A stretch of DNA of 64,000 bases from Siphonodentalium dalli (taxonomy: Eukaryota; Mollusca; Scaphopoda; Gadilida; Siphonodentaliidae), in contig CP136061.1 of the NCBI GenBank assembly GCA_032622095.1, forward strand, positions 252,907,582-252,971,581, read 5' to 3'. Within the stretch, counting starts at the first letter, position 1. Every line of letters starts with the position of its first letter. Made by a program: the position numbers and the translations under genes. This document shows positions 1-11,713 of the stretch, in pieces. The notes under the pieces were generated by a model, which saw only the letters and a program-made list of their open reading frames with translations, was not told where the DNA came from and ran no database searches.

Positions 1-1472
1 TCAGTCAGTTCTGTTGGTGACATCCCTTCTGTCCAATAATCTTCCATCTCCTTCAGAATTTCCTGTTCAACCGGTTCCGTGTCACTAACGCTGTCTGCTT
101 TTTTCCCCTGCTCTTCATTGTTAGATTTGTTACCTTGAGTTGAACCAATCTCTTTTTGTTCTTTTGCCTTTGCCTTGCAGAAGTCCGAGCACTTATCATG
201 GATCCCGAAAACATGAGAAGCTGAATTCACGATGTCATTTTTTAGCATTAAGATTGTAGATGCAGAATCAGTGGATGGATTATCACATCTGTATTTGATA
301 GATGATCTGACGCATGATACGATCTTCACTCTTTTCACTTTGGTCAGATTATTCTTTCCTTTATAATGGGGATTGTCTTCTACTAGCTGCTCTAATCTGG
401 TTCGTAAACATTTTGTCATGTGGTTAGCGCATTCAATCTTTACAACTTTCACTCCCCAGATTGGAACCTCTTCTTGAATTCTTGCAAAGACAGAACTATC
501 GCCATCGCCAACCATCCATTTGAACCGAACACCGTGCATCTTTTCCGCAGCAAGAAATCCCTCAACATTTATGTCTGCTTCCATCGATTGGCTGCTGGTG
601 GTATGATTCCGATAGCACTCATGATCAGGAGGATTTGTGTTGAGATTTTCATGTTTAATACATATAGAACAGTTTTTGTTGCGGATGCCCATGTAGAGAA
701 TCTTCTTAGTGGCAGCACCGATGATGATGACAACCCCACCAGCCGCATTGTACGAATGTTTGTGAGATCGCTTACTCAAACCTCCATCGCAGATGACCGT
801 AATTGCTGGTATTCCATCACATAACTTCCCACTCTCTATTGCAATTTGTCTTTCCTCACAACCTGCCTGCAACATTTCTTTTTGTATACTTTCTTCCCAA
901 ATATGACCAATGCCAGTCTCTATCTTGGTGAATGTAGACCTGCTCATACCTGGCATGTCGAAAGTTGCGGAAAGCTCATTGAGACAACTCGCACCACCTC
1001 CTGTCACCATTGGCCCCCAAACTGCCCTGGCATTAACATCATAGAACTTTTTGGACTGGAAATCAGTTGTTTTACTTGTATGAAAGTAAAAGCTCTGCAG
1101 ACAGCCATTGCATCTTGCTAGTAGAATTGGGGCCAAGGCATAACGTTTAGATTCTGTTATTAACTGGTATGGTTGTTTGTTTGAAGCAATTCTGGACAAT
1201 GCAGCAAGACACTCGGCTACATGTATGGCAATATTATTTATGTGGACATTGAGATTGGATAAGTCAATAACACGGTAAACTTCTAATGCAATGGCTTTCT
1301 TCTTCTGAAGAATCAATGTAACCTTCTGGTCATTTTCAACAGTCTTTTTCACATGATAAACATTCCGGTCAGTCACAACCTGCATATCATCATCAACATC
1401 ACGGCTTATGCGAAACTTAAGAGCATCCTGTGATTCCTGACTCACGTTTGTCATAGTATAACTTTTTTTCAT
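1..1472 (-). CDS. Mutator-like transposase-domain protein, main ORF, 3' end beyond window
   Basis: The minus strand stays open for about 490 codons from an ATG at 1472 to the window edge; I translated it throughout and met no stop. The product resembles the Mutator-like transposase domain family common in marine invertebrates and insects. Seen: a CNGC motif near the middle, then a core with CDGG (C228, D229), SKRSHKHSYNAAGG, a GAATKKILY strand, a GDGDSS motif (D323, D325) and IECANH; D229 and D323 or D325 are candidate DDE acidic residues (inferred). After the core comes a charged linker rich in K, E and S. The N-terminal part is rich in hydrophobic and KKK segments. Upstream the frame closes at a TAG, and the likely true N-terminus lies in another frame (see 1417-1680). 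Expected role: DNA cleavage and strand transfer for a DNA transposon, or a domesticated relative. Plus-strand ORFs here are shadows. Confidence 0.85.
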   Translation of the reverse strand, partial: MKKSYTMTNVSQESQDALKFRISRDVDDDMQVVTDRNVYHVKKTVENDQKVTLILQKKKAIALEVYRVIDLSNLNVHINNIAIHVAECLAALSRIASNKQPYQLITESKRYALAPILLARCNGCLQSFYFHTSKTTDFQSKKFYDVNARAVWGPMVTGGGASCLNELSATFDMPGMSRSTFTKIETGIGHIWEESIQKEMLQAGCEERQIAIESGKLCDGIPAITVICDGGLSKRSHKHSYNAAGGVVIIIGAATKKILYMGIRNKNCSICIKHENLNTNPPDHECYRNHTTSSQSMEADINVEGFLAAEKMHGVRFKWMVGDGDSSVFARIQEEVPIWGVKVVKIECANHMTKCLRTRLEQLVEDNPHYKGKNNLTKVKRVKIVSCVRSSIKYRCDNPSTDSASTILMLKNDIVNSASHVFGIHDKCSDFCKAKAKEQKEIGSTQGNKSNNEEQGKKADSVSDTEPVEQEILKEMEDYWTEGMSPTELT

Positions 1473-1680
1473 GGTGGGACTTATGAAATGATTTATGGCT
1501 TGATGGAACATTTGATCTAACTACATTCTTCTTGAATCGACCACTTTTTCTTCCAAACTTTCCTTTTCGAGTATATTGGTATCTTTGAGAGGACCCCATG
1601 TCTATACTGATGTGGGTAACCTTATTTCGTCCCAACACGCTGGGTTTTCGTTTTATTCTACTAATATAATTTTTTTTCAT
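1417..1680 (-). pseudogene. Probable N-terminus of the Mutator-like protein, split off by a frame change
   Basis: An ATG-initiated frame of 87 codons begins at 1680. It is strongly basic (KKNY, RIKRKP, GKFGRKSGRFKKN), which suits the DNA-binding head of a transposase, and it ends at a TAA inside the start of the main ORF. The two frames overlap across an A7 run on the minus strand (plus 1463-1469). A one-base length change in that run would join the basic head to the main frame, giving one ORF of about 560 codons to the edge. Whether this is a real lesion, an assembly slip or functional slippage cannot be told from the sequence. Confidence 0.55.
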
Positions 1681-3236
1681 TTTCTAAACCTACCTGTCCT
1701 AATTTCGTGAATAAACAAACCACAACTGAACAAGTAGGACTAAAAACAATACAATTTTAGTAATAAAACAATGTTATTTCTTACCCGGAAACATCAACAA
1801 CAACAATATACAAACACGTGCTGAAATTGTAACGGTCAAGTTACTCACCTTTTATTTCTTATATCAATTAGCGATCAGGAATAATAATCGGATGTGTATT
1901 TTCTACATATCTCGATGTATATATCACGTGCAAAACATCTGCAATCGCACCAACGGTATATTTAGAATCTCATTGGAAGAAATTCTGGCCATGAACTTCT
2001 AAGACAATTCCTGAAACCAGTTCTCCGCGTAGCGATATTTTGCACTGTGTGAATCAATATAGTTCCATGTTTCTAGTATATATAATTTTACTTCTACGTA
2101 CTCTTGTTGTGAGTTGATGATGGCAATATGTCAAATTACGCTTCTGTCTATTGCATAATTAAATTCGAGTTTCAAGTTCCCTGTAATTCGAGAATCGAGG
2201 CGATTGTGTTCGTTATCACACGGTTGTTCTGCGCCATCGCAATTTTATCAAAATAATATTACATTTTCAAGCATCTAATTGAAGATCTCGCTCTTGGTAC
2301 ATATTCGTAAGTTATGCCCCCGAGTTCTGCTTCATTTAGTCAATATATAAATTTGTGCATTTACACGATCGCTGTTCATACACTTGGAAATTAGTTGTTA
2401 ACGCGGTCTGTTTACCTAACTTCGTTGAAAATGCACGCGTACCCGAGAAATCAAGTCAGATTTTTACATATGGGATTTCGGCCAATTAACAGACAATGCG
2501 TCAGATATCTCAATTGTTCATCACAGAAGGCATATTTTTACATCTTTCTGTGTCCATGATGATTTTAGTGATTGCGCCATTTTCTAAATTTTGGGTTCGA
2601 AAATTTGCAAAATTTAACCCTGAATAAAAGCATATTTTTAATGGAAGGTGAGGTTACACATGGTTTGAACATGTCAAAGATGTTCATAGATCTGTATGAA
2701 AGTCACTTCATGTGCTTGCAATGAGTTTGAATGTGTGTTTTTTTACCCTTTATTTTTGTCCAAAATGGGTTAGCAAAGTCCTTAATAATGTATTTCACTG
2801 TTGGTGAAGGTCCCAACTCAAAAATGTACGATCTAAGTTGCTTCGTGAGAAATTTTGCTTTGCGTCGCTTACAATCATGCATGGAATTTCTCCCTGGTAA
2901 TTAATTCACTGTGTCAAAAAGTCACAAAAAGCATGCAATCTCAATTCAGTCAACCGGAAAGCGCACGGGTGTAAACTGTGAACTCGTGTGGTTTATTGAC
3001 CTGGCACCACGTGTATTTTCCGTCAATATGTCGGCTGTTTTATTTATATTTGTGAAATATGCTATATTTATAGTTCTAGACACCGTCGACTGAGTGTTGG
3101 AAATTACGTGAACCTTGAACTATATTTTGATGGATTGTCTCGATCCTACAATAGTGATTGTAATTCAATTGAGTATTTGTCACTAAAAACAAGCATTCTG
3201 ATTGGCCGAGAGCGGCTAACTTTCGTATCCGATTCA
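1681..3236. other. No gene recognised
   Basis: AT-rich sequence upstream of the Mutator-like ORF. I see no convincing coding frame, no terminal inverted repeat that would close the transposon on this side, and no clear RNA gene. Short open frames near 2911 and 3076 have no family resemblance. Confidence 0.5.
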
Positions 3237-3443
3237 CCGACATCGGCCGCTCAGCGTGCATCAAATCTGAATGTAGCACGGTCAAATTTCATTGGCGCAG
3301 AACGAGTAGCGAAACGAGCACACCCGCGCGTTGTTGTCTATAGATACCGTTCATCGGCCGCTTCAGCGTGCATCAAATCTGAATGTGGCACGGTACAATT
3401 TCATCGCCGCAGAACGGAGTAGCGAAACGAGCCAACCCGCCCC
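3237..3443. repeat. Two-copy tandem repeat, about 111-bp period
   Basis: The segment from 3241 (CATCGGCCGCTCAGCGTGC onward) recurs from 3352 with small differences. Both copies contain CATCAAATCTGAATGT, a CACGGT, a TTTCATYG and GAGTAGCGAAACGAG. GC content is higher than in the flanks. Overlapping short ORFs on both strands are by-products. Confidence 0.8.
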
Positions 3444-3603
3444 ACAGGAAATGGTTACGGAGCAGTGTTCCGAGTAACGCAATGAACAAACCCAATGATT
3501 TGTGCACGGTGACAACGGCGAAATGAAAGTCTCGATTCGTGTCATGAAAATGACTAAATTATACTTTTTTTATACAGTTTTTTTGCAAATTCCTTGCTAG
3601 ATT

Positions 3604-3770
3604 GAATTACAATGGAGATAAACGTACCCTGTTTCGTTGTACATTCTGGGATTCGAGCATGAAAACAGTTTGTGAACTCGCCGGCAAGCCGGCTCGTTCA
3701 CAAACTGTTTTCATGCTCGAATCCCAGAATGTACAACTCAACAGGGTATGTTTATCTCCTAACTGTAATC
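3604..3770. repeat. Near-perfect hairpin, about 80-bp arms
   Basis: Bases 3604-3685 are the reverse complement of 3688-3769, with GCCGGC-AA-GCCGGC at the centre (3680-3693). Mismatches occur only in the outer 25 bases. This is a foldback or snapback miniature element. Its right end merges into the larger foldback that follows. Confidence 0.85.
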
Positions 3771-4668
3771 ACAGGGGATGGTCGATGTGGATGCACACTG
3801 GCTTGGTAACTATGCACAAATCATGCTACATGTGGTCTAGGTAATTTAGTGCACTATTTGTTGATTATCGAACACGACAACTTTTCCAATTTCTCCTGAA
3901 GAGCTTCGCTAGAAGATTACAACGTTAAATTTGTCAAATATCCAATGGATATTACTTTAGTTCCCTATTTCTGAACGAGTTCTCTAAAGTTTGTGAGATG
4001 CACAAGGAATTACTACAACTAGAGCACACTTGATAACACAATCTCAGGCTAGTATTTGTATACATATATATACTATGTTAAGACAAATTTGTTTTCAATC
4101 CCTTCCTGCAATCCTGATGTCATTATGACCAGTCGGAAATTAACAATAACAATTTGAATGTAGGTATACCAAGTTATATTGTGATAACGATGCACAATGG
4201 TTATTACATGTGCATCGTTACCCAGATATTTCTTGGGTTACTCCTTTCAAAGTGTTATTGTGAATTTCACACTTGCCTCAAGGGCACCAGGATTGCAGGA
4301 ATAGATTTATAAATGATTTGTCTTACCATATATTACGCATAAAATACCAGATTGTGTTATAACGTGGCCTCTAGTTTCAGTACTTTCGTGAAAATGTCGC
4401 GAAATTGAGATAATTCTTTCGGAAATCTAGCAATAAGATTTTATCAAGGTGATATTTGACGAAAATTCAACGCTGTCTTCTTCTAGCGAAATTTCTTCTG
4501 GAGAAATAGAAAAAGTCGCGATGTTCTATAATCAACAAATAGTGCCCCAATTCCACGAAAATTACCTGGTTACCTGAAACACATGCATGTACAAAGTTTT
4601 CTACAAATAATCAGTACATTTGAATCGTTACCGGAGTGCATCCACACCGGTCACCCCCGTGATTATGG
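3762..4668. repeat. Large diverged foldback, about 430-bp arms
   Basis: The two halves are imperfect reverse complements centred near 4202, where TAACGATGCACA (4185-4196) faces TGTGCATCGTTA (4209-4220). Matching landmarks include TGTGGATGCAC near 3787 against GTGCATCCACA near 4636, CACTATTTGTTGATTAT near 3852 against its complement near 4528, and CTGCAATCCTG near 4107 against CAGGATTGCAGG near 4289. Arms carry many substitutions and indels, so the element is older than the adjoining hairpin. Confidence 0.75.
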
Positions 4669-5168
4669 AGATGGTGAATTCCAATACCCAACACCTCAGG
4701 TGAATGTTTGTTAAATGTACCATATTTCCTAATGTGTTTGCTAATGCGAGTCTGTGTCAACGTCGAATCACCCGATCGCAGGGAGAATTGAATTTCGCTT
4801 TGGTGCCGCTATCGCTAAGCTGCAAACTATTGATCAACATTCCATGCGCAATAGTGTTTGTACTACAATTGCTTGCGTTATTACCTTTACTATATATGCC
4901 TGGTGAGCACGGATGGTTCAGTTAAAGTCAGATGTGGTGATAATGTGTGACAGGAAATACATTTTGTCAAACTCAAGTATTTTCAATTTATTTTCCTGCA
5001 AATTTCACCCCAAAGTGTTTAGAACTAACGAAAAATTGAGACACACCGACAAAATTAATATCAGTGTATTTCCACAAAACTATGAATATCCTGTTTCAAA
5101 GTCGACCATGTGCTCAATTGTTATCAAAGTTCCACATGGATAAATATTCACAAATATAATTCTATCAA
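4669..5168. other. No gene recognised
   Basis: Short open frames (for example 4913-5143) show no family resemblance and no splice context. Nothing else is recognised. Confidence 0.45.
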
Positions 5169-5267
5169 TTAACGGTACTCAATCCGATCAGACGCTCCTA
5201 AATTACTATTTCTTTGGCTTCGGGGGAAAAATTGCGCATGAAGATGGATAACTCTAAAATCAAGTGG
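5169..5267. mobile_element. Truncated copy of the TTAA foldback family
   Basis: It starts TTAA then CGGTACTCAATCCG, and shares TTACTATTTCTTTGGCTT and AACTCTAAAATCAAGTGG with the complete element at 11237-11713. An internal block present there is missing here and the right terminus is absent, so this is a deletion derivative. Confidence 0.7.
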
Positions 5268-5332
5268 TAATACGGTCAAATCTCGTGATACGTTAGTGAT
5301 TATACGGCCATAATTTGTTGAACAAAATGTTG

Positions 5333-5564
5333 ATAAAATAAATTTTACGAAGGAAAAGATTTTTATAGACGGTCGACCTTAATATTGTATCGACCTGCGA
5401 CCGGGGTCAGCGGTTTATAAATTTCGAGGTCAAGTGAACATCTGAGCGCCAACCACGAGAAAGTCGGGTACCTTGATTGATTGATTGTCTTCGTGGTGAC
5501 GTTGTCGATACCCGACTGCCCATTCAAACGAATTTCGCACAGACCACAAGGTCAATAATTTCTA
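5333..5564. repeat. Repeat A, copy A1 (232 bp), identical but for one base to A2 at 18545
   Basis: Spans ATAAAATAAATTTTACG to AAGGTCAATAATTTCTA. The same 232 bases recur at 18545-18776 with one substitution seen (TTTATAAAT here, TTTAGAAAT there), in the same orientation. A2 lies between two copies of repeat B downstream of the tyrosine recombinase. Similarity stops abruptly at both ends. A1 may be the left end of a split-direct-repeat element or an independently inserted copy. Confidence 0.9.
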
Positions 5565-5901
5565 GCTCCTGTTTCGAGATACTTTTGGGTCTACTGATGT
5601 ATCATCACCATCTATGTGTTTGCTATGTGTGCAGTCTATTCCAGTCTGGGGATGCTGTCTTGAAATGATTGTCTGTGTTCATGTGAGATGCGTTGTTAAC
5701 CAGAGCTGTGTTAGGCTTATGCATGACGTTTGCAAAAATGCTATGAAGACTTATCCAGGTAATATGCACTTTCCATTGACCCTGCCCACCAGGAATGAGA
5801 ATTCATTGACTGCCAAAGCTGACTATATCAATTTAATGTCGAAAGGCTCGAGGACAGTTATCTTGAAATGGACCACTATAACCCTCTGACTAGTTTCTAG
5901 G
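5565..5901. other. No gene recognised
   Basis: Sequence between repeat A1 and the 1.86-kb foldback. A 91-codon frame (5614-5889) is cysteine-rich at its start but matches no family I know. Confidence 0.4.
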
Positions 5902-6747
5902 GCTATGTTTAGACACTACGCCGCCCTAATGATCAGCTCAAACTGCCCATTAGGGCGGCTAACGGTTCACTATACCCTGTGTAAAACTATCTATTTCACA
6001 ACATTTTTCATCTAAACAATGAATGCTAGCCTTATTACCTCACCATATATTTTCTGTCGGTACTCCCCGCCACAAGTTGACGCCAAAAGTTCCCACAATC
6101 GGCGCACCTAAATGCTTCTATCAGACATTTGTCATTTGTCACAATACAAATAAGCATGGACCTCCATCTTGTTGTCATCGAGGTCGGCAGTACCGCAGTA
6201 AATACATTTCAGACTAAAGTACTGGATAATCAATATTTTCGCATGGGTGGCGGGTTACGATTTTCGTACGCAGAGGTGTTTATTAAAGAGACGTTCTATT
6301 TCATTTCTGCAATTAAAGCATATCTCGCAATATCTCAGCTATTGTTCTCCGTCTTCCACCACAGCTCAGCGGTGTTGCTCATTTGTTCTCACCATTTGTA
6401 ACTAACTGCATACTATTGTCTGATACTTGTAATTATGTCGGTAGGCGTACGCTATTGGTATGTATACACGGGTATTTTGTGTGAACAATAATATTATTTG
6501 TTGAATGTTTCTGTTGTTGTTTAGTTGTAGCTGACACTTATTGGTTGGCTGCTACTTAGATCAAACAATCGTTGGCAGTCCTTGAGTCAGGTTGTTTTGC
6601 ACATTCATGTCTTCTTCCAGTTGTCACATGTTTAACGGAAATATTTGAGTGGTTTCATCATACTGTGCTGTGCCAACAAGGGATCAAAGTGTGAAATGTT
6701 CACTGCGAAATTGCCAAAGCTGCACATCATATCAGTTGGGGAACGGG

Positions 6748-6838
6748 AAGATTCGGCGGAGGGAGGATTCGGCGGTGTATTTTTCGGCGGAGGGAAGATT
6801 CGGCAGGGAAGATTCGGCGGAGGGAAGATTCGGCAAGT
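6748..6838. repeat. GGAAGATTCGGCGGA minisatellite
   Basis: Five to six imperfect units of a GGAAGATTCGGCRG type motif within the foldback element. It drives the glycine-rich reading frames seen here, which are not genes. Confidence 0.8.
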
Positions 6839-7077
6839 CGTTTGATCTAACTAATTACGGCTTGGGAATTACGGCTTATGTGGGACTAAGCTTGTGTGCG
6901 CACTTATTCTTTGTTGTAACAATACCAACTAATTAGAGGGATTATAGGGTCTTGATTAACTCATTTTTAGTAATGACAGATTTTATTAGAATGGATGAAA
7001 CATATTTACACAAGCTGATAACATAAGGTGTAACAGAAATACAAACAAAACAATTTAAAATACATTTATAACCGTCA

Positions 7078-7128
7078 TTCTTTATTTGAAACATAAAAAT
7101 CAAACGACATTATGTTTCAAATAAAGAA
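7078..7128. repeat. 19-bp-stem hairpin
   Basis: TTCTTTATTTGAAACATAA (7078-7096) is perfectly complementary to 7110-7128, with a 13-base loop. It lies inside the 1.86-kb element. Confidence 0.85.
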
Positions 7129-7778
7129 GTACACATCAGTTGCACAGTAGAACTTATCGACATTGAAATCAGCAGTAATCATGATGACATTTTTTCACAG
7201 AGTAGGCTATTCCGATCGTGGTTACGATCTAGACTATTTCGTAATATCTTACAACGTATGCAAAATATAAGTTTAAAGACTTAATAACAGGATATATTCA
7301 CCGATGTAATCAAGATTCAATGTAAATGTAACATTGGGTATACAGTATAAGCGGTCGGGATTATTCTATTCTCAACCTATCATCTGTTCAGCGATATCAC
7401 ACTTCGGCTATAAATGAGTAATGATTGTATCAGGTTATCCAGTAGTTTGACCTTGTTTTGTTCAGACTTCCCCGCATCGTCACATGATCGTGTGAAGATC
7501 ATCAAATCAACAACATGGCAGATGGAAGTCGTGTTTTGTGATGTTGACAAATGACAAATGTCTGATAGAAGCATTTAGGTGCGCCGATTGTGGGAACTTT
7601 TGGCGTCAACTTGTGGCGGGGAGTACCGACAGAAAATATATGGTGAGGTAATAAGGCTAGCATTCATTGTTTAGATGAAAAATGTTGTGAAATAGATAGT
7701 TGTACACAGGGTATAGGAAGCCGTGCGGCACTAGAAATGATGAAATACATTTCTAGTGCCATCGGGTCTAGCTATGTT

Positions 7779-9474
7779 TGAAGATTAAGGTTTTCGTCAT
7801 TCCATTCTTATTTTTCACAGGTATATTTGGATTGAGACATTTGACTTGGCATTCAGCTAGGTTTCCCGGAGGCGAGAGGCCACCTTGTTAGGAGCTCCGT
7901 CACTGTTTTAGCTCCAAATTCATCGGGGCAGCCACCCTTTATCCGTGGCACGCGAATATGTGGCGATTTGCTTTTTATGACTACTTTGTGGTGGGTTGCC
8001 AGGTGCGCATTGCAGTGGGCTGGCTCTTAAGCGGATGGCAAGTTTGGTCAATGTGGCCGCGGCGGATTACACCCTACTTCCCGATGATCACTAATTACTC
8101 ACCGGCCTAGAATGGATGAACTTCATGTTTTTCACACATAATATTCAATAATCAACAAAGTTCTCGTCAGTATAAGCTCTGTTTGTATCTGATAACCGAC
8201 AATTTCTCGATTACTTTATATTTACATTTTATAAACCGTACTTTTCTTCGCGATGTTTTCTTACAGTGCACCAAACTAGAATTGACCGGATGCGAACCCC
8301 CACCGTGAGTCCGTCGTGTAATATGACATATTTCGTCGGAATACGGTACTTTCCCCATTTATAAATTTGTTTTTTAATATATAAAACATGTAATTTTTCT
8401 AGTTATGTACTTTGGGTCATAATACGACATCTTGTAATCTCGCTTTCGACTGGAGTAGTAATTCTAAACTGTTAGAGTATCAACATTTTCATCTGTAAAC
8501 GGTACAACACTTATATAAATCGTGGCTAATCAGGCAATGAAATTAATTCCAACGACTTGAACAAACGGTCAGCATCTATTTCACATCATACATTTGCCCG
8601 ATAGAAGGATCGATTTGCTTTCGTGGCAGATTTTCATGTACCTGCCACGAATTCATAAATGACAACATCAGGAACATGTGTCTACAATAGAAATATGGCG
8701 ACTAGCTCCCCAAGACAACCTGACTGACAGGTTTTAGCGGACGTTTTTCACACGTTACCGTAAACACTAATCATAAGAATTGTTCCTTGGCTCTTCATTG
8801 TATGTCACTTTTCATAATGGGCTGCCTAATGTTACTGTTGAGGTATAGTTTTTTTTTTTTACATTTGACTGCCCAAACATTGTCATAATATTGCAGATAT
8901 ATTCTGTTTCCAAGTCACTTTTCTGGTACATAAAGCTTTTTAGTTCACATCTATTAGTGCCCCCCCCCCCCTTTATCCCGATGTATGCTCTAAGTTTTCT
9001 CATGTTGTTATGTCTATTTATGTCTGATTTTAGGTGGACAAGGGCATTTTTGTCAGCCCGTTTGTTAGACATTTTTCATGAAACATACTTTTCCATCCCC
9101 TTAATTCAATTCCGTTGGTTTATTCTGGTCATCATATAGGATATTACCGTTGTTACTATTACAAACTCTGTTACAATAGTTATGTATGCGGGCACATAGG
9201 TTATCATGTAGATTGAGCGGATTTCTACGACACTATGGTCATGTTCAAAATAATTATTATTTTAGATTTGATCATTGTGGTCCAGTGAGTGGGGTTTGTG
9301 CTATGAGTGCTAATTAGCCTCACGAGGACTGAACTCGTTTGGGTCGTGATTCTTTTGCGATCACTTTACTCAGACGAGATTGGTTGCATACATGCTTACT
9401 TTTCAATGAATTTATAGTAACTTATGCCTTCCTTCAAGGTTGGGGCAGACCATTTGCCATGGCAGGATTCTCAT
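7779..9474. other. No gene recognised
   Basis: Contains a C10 homopolymer near 8961 and short unmatched frames (8167-8358 minus, 8812-9072 minus). No splice-supported exon or element boundary was recognised. Confidence 0.45.
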
Positions 9475-10003
9475 CGTGACAATTCATACTATATGGGTAT
9501 CACCCGCAGTCTATCAATATCCTAGGAATTTTGGGTAGATCCCACCACATTGCGACCGGTTGCCATAGCAACTTCTTTGCGGAAATTTATGATGTTGGGG
9601 GCTGTAATTTCGCTATATGCTGTTATGTTTGAATAAAATATAAATGTTTTTTCTAAAGCTAAATGATCCAGGGCTATTTTCCAACATCTGAAACTAACCT
9701 TGCTCTCAAATCTTCCTTCAGACTGTGGGCGCCATTCAAAATGGCCACCGAACCACCCTTTCTAATGTTACAAGGCTTACTTTTATATAACTTTATAGCC
9801 ATGTACGCGTTAATTTCATGCTGTGTCCCGACTATTTGGCATGACGGAATTATCCAGGTGACAACTCATAATATACGGGTCATCAGTCGTGGTCTATAAA
9901 TCTTCCAAAATAATTTGGTCAATGCCCCCAATTTGCGTCCGGTTGACGGGGCAACCCATTTTCGGAAAGTTATGCGTTTGGGGGCTGTAATTGCGCTATA
10001 CGA
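9475..10003. repeat. Diverged two-copy repeat, about 380-bp period
   Basis: About 9476-9622 and 9856-10003 align with many substitutions. Shared landmarks: GTGACAAYTCATA, a TATATGGGT/TATACGGGT, TTGCG(A/T)CCGGTTG, GCAAC, GGAAA, TTATG and TTGGGGGCTGTAAT. This is an old tandem duplication of unknown origin. Confidence 0.7.
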
Positions 10004-11236
10004 GATGTCGACATGCGACATTTTGAATCAAAAGCAATTAATTGCCACAAACTATGGTCCAGGAATATATTTAAAATACTCGCGTTTCTTGTCTTTCCGC
10101 GGAAGTGGTCAAGATTCGCCTGCCATGGAGATTTCCAACCGAAGTCTTGTCTGCGCGTCTATGACTTCGGCTTCTCGGCGCCAACATTTTGGAACAATGA
10201 CGTCACGAAGTCACGCGACCCCCACGTGCCGCCAAAGATAGGTTACATCTTCCTGGACCCCTCGCTGCGTGATCGGCCTATCGACTGAATACCTGATACT
10301 AGGCGCAAACATTTAATTATAACCGATTCATTCGCTTCTTTCAAGTGCATGGATTGGGAAACGGACAACAAGTCTCAGCCTTTTCCGACGACATTCGGCA
10401 AGTTCCTGGTTACGTGCGCTCGCGCAACAGTATGGCGATCAGACAGATTCGTACCTTGGTGTCGCTCTACTCCGTTTCACTCCATGACGTCACCAAAAAC
10501 GACGTAAAACCTCGTGGCGTTCTGACATTTTTACTGCGCCGCGTTTTTGCTATGTTTATTTTATGTGTTTTCGATTATTTGTTTGTCGCCGATTTCGCCA
10601 TTTGTCGGGATTCCCTGTTTCTATATTTAAAACTGGCATGCTCGTAGTGAGCCTCGGTTTCGATTTTTTCTCCCAGGTCAAAATACGTCAGAGTTATGAC
10701 AAAAATAGATCGACCTACATTTTCTCCATCAGAACTCTACATCAAAGAGTCTATAGACTCCTTCGGGACCTACATAGACTTCTTCATTTGGGTATTTTTA
10801 CTTATAATTGGGAAGTGTGATCGTTTTTGGTTCGTGCGAAGACCTCTTTTTATCATGCGGGAAAAGACATTCAAACGCGATTTCGTAATTCGACGCAATT
10901 GGCTGAATAGCCTAACCTTCAACCGAGTTCCGGGTCAAATACGACGAATGACGTAACACAAAACAAAACGCATTGGTTGACACCGTTTGAAGAGTTTATT
11001 GTTACATAAAATGATCGTTATTGATTAATTATTGATTAATTCTTGATATTTATTGTTGCATATTGGCTGTTATCAATATTTACATCAATGGTTTTAATTA
11101 TTTCTTATAATTGCTCCTTCGGTCAACTTTGACTATCGGAAAATGAAAATGAAAATGAAAATATGCCGCTGAAAATAAAAATGTAATCGATATCAAAGTC
11201 TCATCCTTTCGGCAACATGGAATTGGTTTTAATTAC
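10004..11236. other. No gene recognised
   Basis: Overlapping plus-strand frames between 10013 and 10956 match no family. A (GAAAAT)4 microsatellite lies at 11139-11162. The stretch could be an unrecognised element tail. Confidence 0.4.
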
Positions 11237-11713
11237 TTAAAGGTACTCAACCCGTAAAGAGGGTCCCCATCTCAACAGATTCCAACAACAACAATCCGAT
11301 CAGAGGGTCCTATATTACTATTTCTTTGGCTTTGGGGGTAAAAAATATTTGATTCGAGTCGAGGAACCCATCAAACAAAGCTCAGAGTTATTAGATATTG
11401 ATTTTTCAAATTTGTTATGTTCTCGAGATGAGTACCAATAACTGCCGTAATCTGCTCTGGATGTGTACTCCAAATCTATTCAAACAGACAAGGATGAATA
11501 ACTCTAAAATCAAGTGGTAATTTTAACGCAATTTTGATTGAGTACTGGGCCAGATAATATTCCCGATAATGAAAAATAATAGATTTCTAAAATCGATATC
11601 TAACAAATCTGAGCTTTGATGGGTGACTTCCTCGACTCGAATCAAATATTTTTGACCCCCGAAGCCATTGAAATAGTAATTGAGAGGAGTTTTATCGGGT
11701 TGAGTACCTTTAA
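11237..11713. mobile_element. Foldback MITE with TTAA target duplication (piggyBac- or Kolobok-like)
   Basis: TTAA at 11237-11240 and 11710-11713 flank terminal inverted repeats beginning AGGTACTCAACCCG. The inverted similarity extends inward: TTACTATTTCTTTGGCTT and TATTTGATTCGAGTCGAGG on the left have complements on the right. No transposase is encoded. TTAA duplications are characteristic of piggyBac and Kolobok. A truncated relative is at 5169. Confidence 0.85.

Larger units (their letters stand above)
5910..7770. mobile_element. Foldback DNA transposon (1,861 bp), hAT-like ends, 8-bp target duplication
   Basis: GCTATGTT occurs directly at both edges (5902-5909 and 7771-7778), an 8-bp target duplication. 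Both termini read TAGAC inward. Inside each end is a 13-bp-stem hairpin, then long inverted arms (about 5968-6141 against 7547-7711) sharing CTATACCCTGTGTA, GAATGCTAGCC and GTCGGTACTCCCCGCCAC. An 8-bp duplication with TAG-type ends suggests the hAT superfamily; P elements also make 8-bp duplications. No transposase frame is visible in the interior, so this is a non-autonomous element. The interior holds a purine-rich minisatellite and a 19-bp hairpin. Confidence 0.8.

Noticed and set aside
420-1121. Plus-strand ORFs of 134 and 91 codons
   Set aside because: Shadows of the minus-strand Mutator-like ORF. The first starts with GTG.
9295-9370. Possible tRNA-like fold
   Set aside because: No consistent A and B boxes with a matching acceptor stem.
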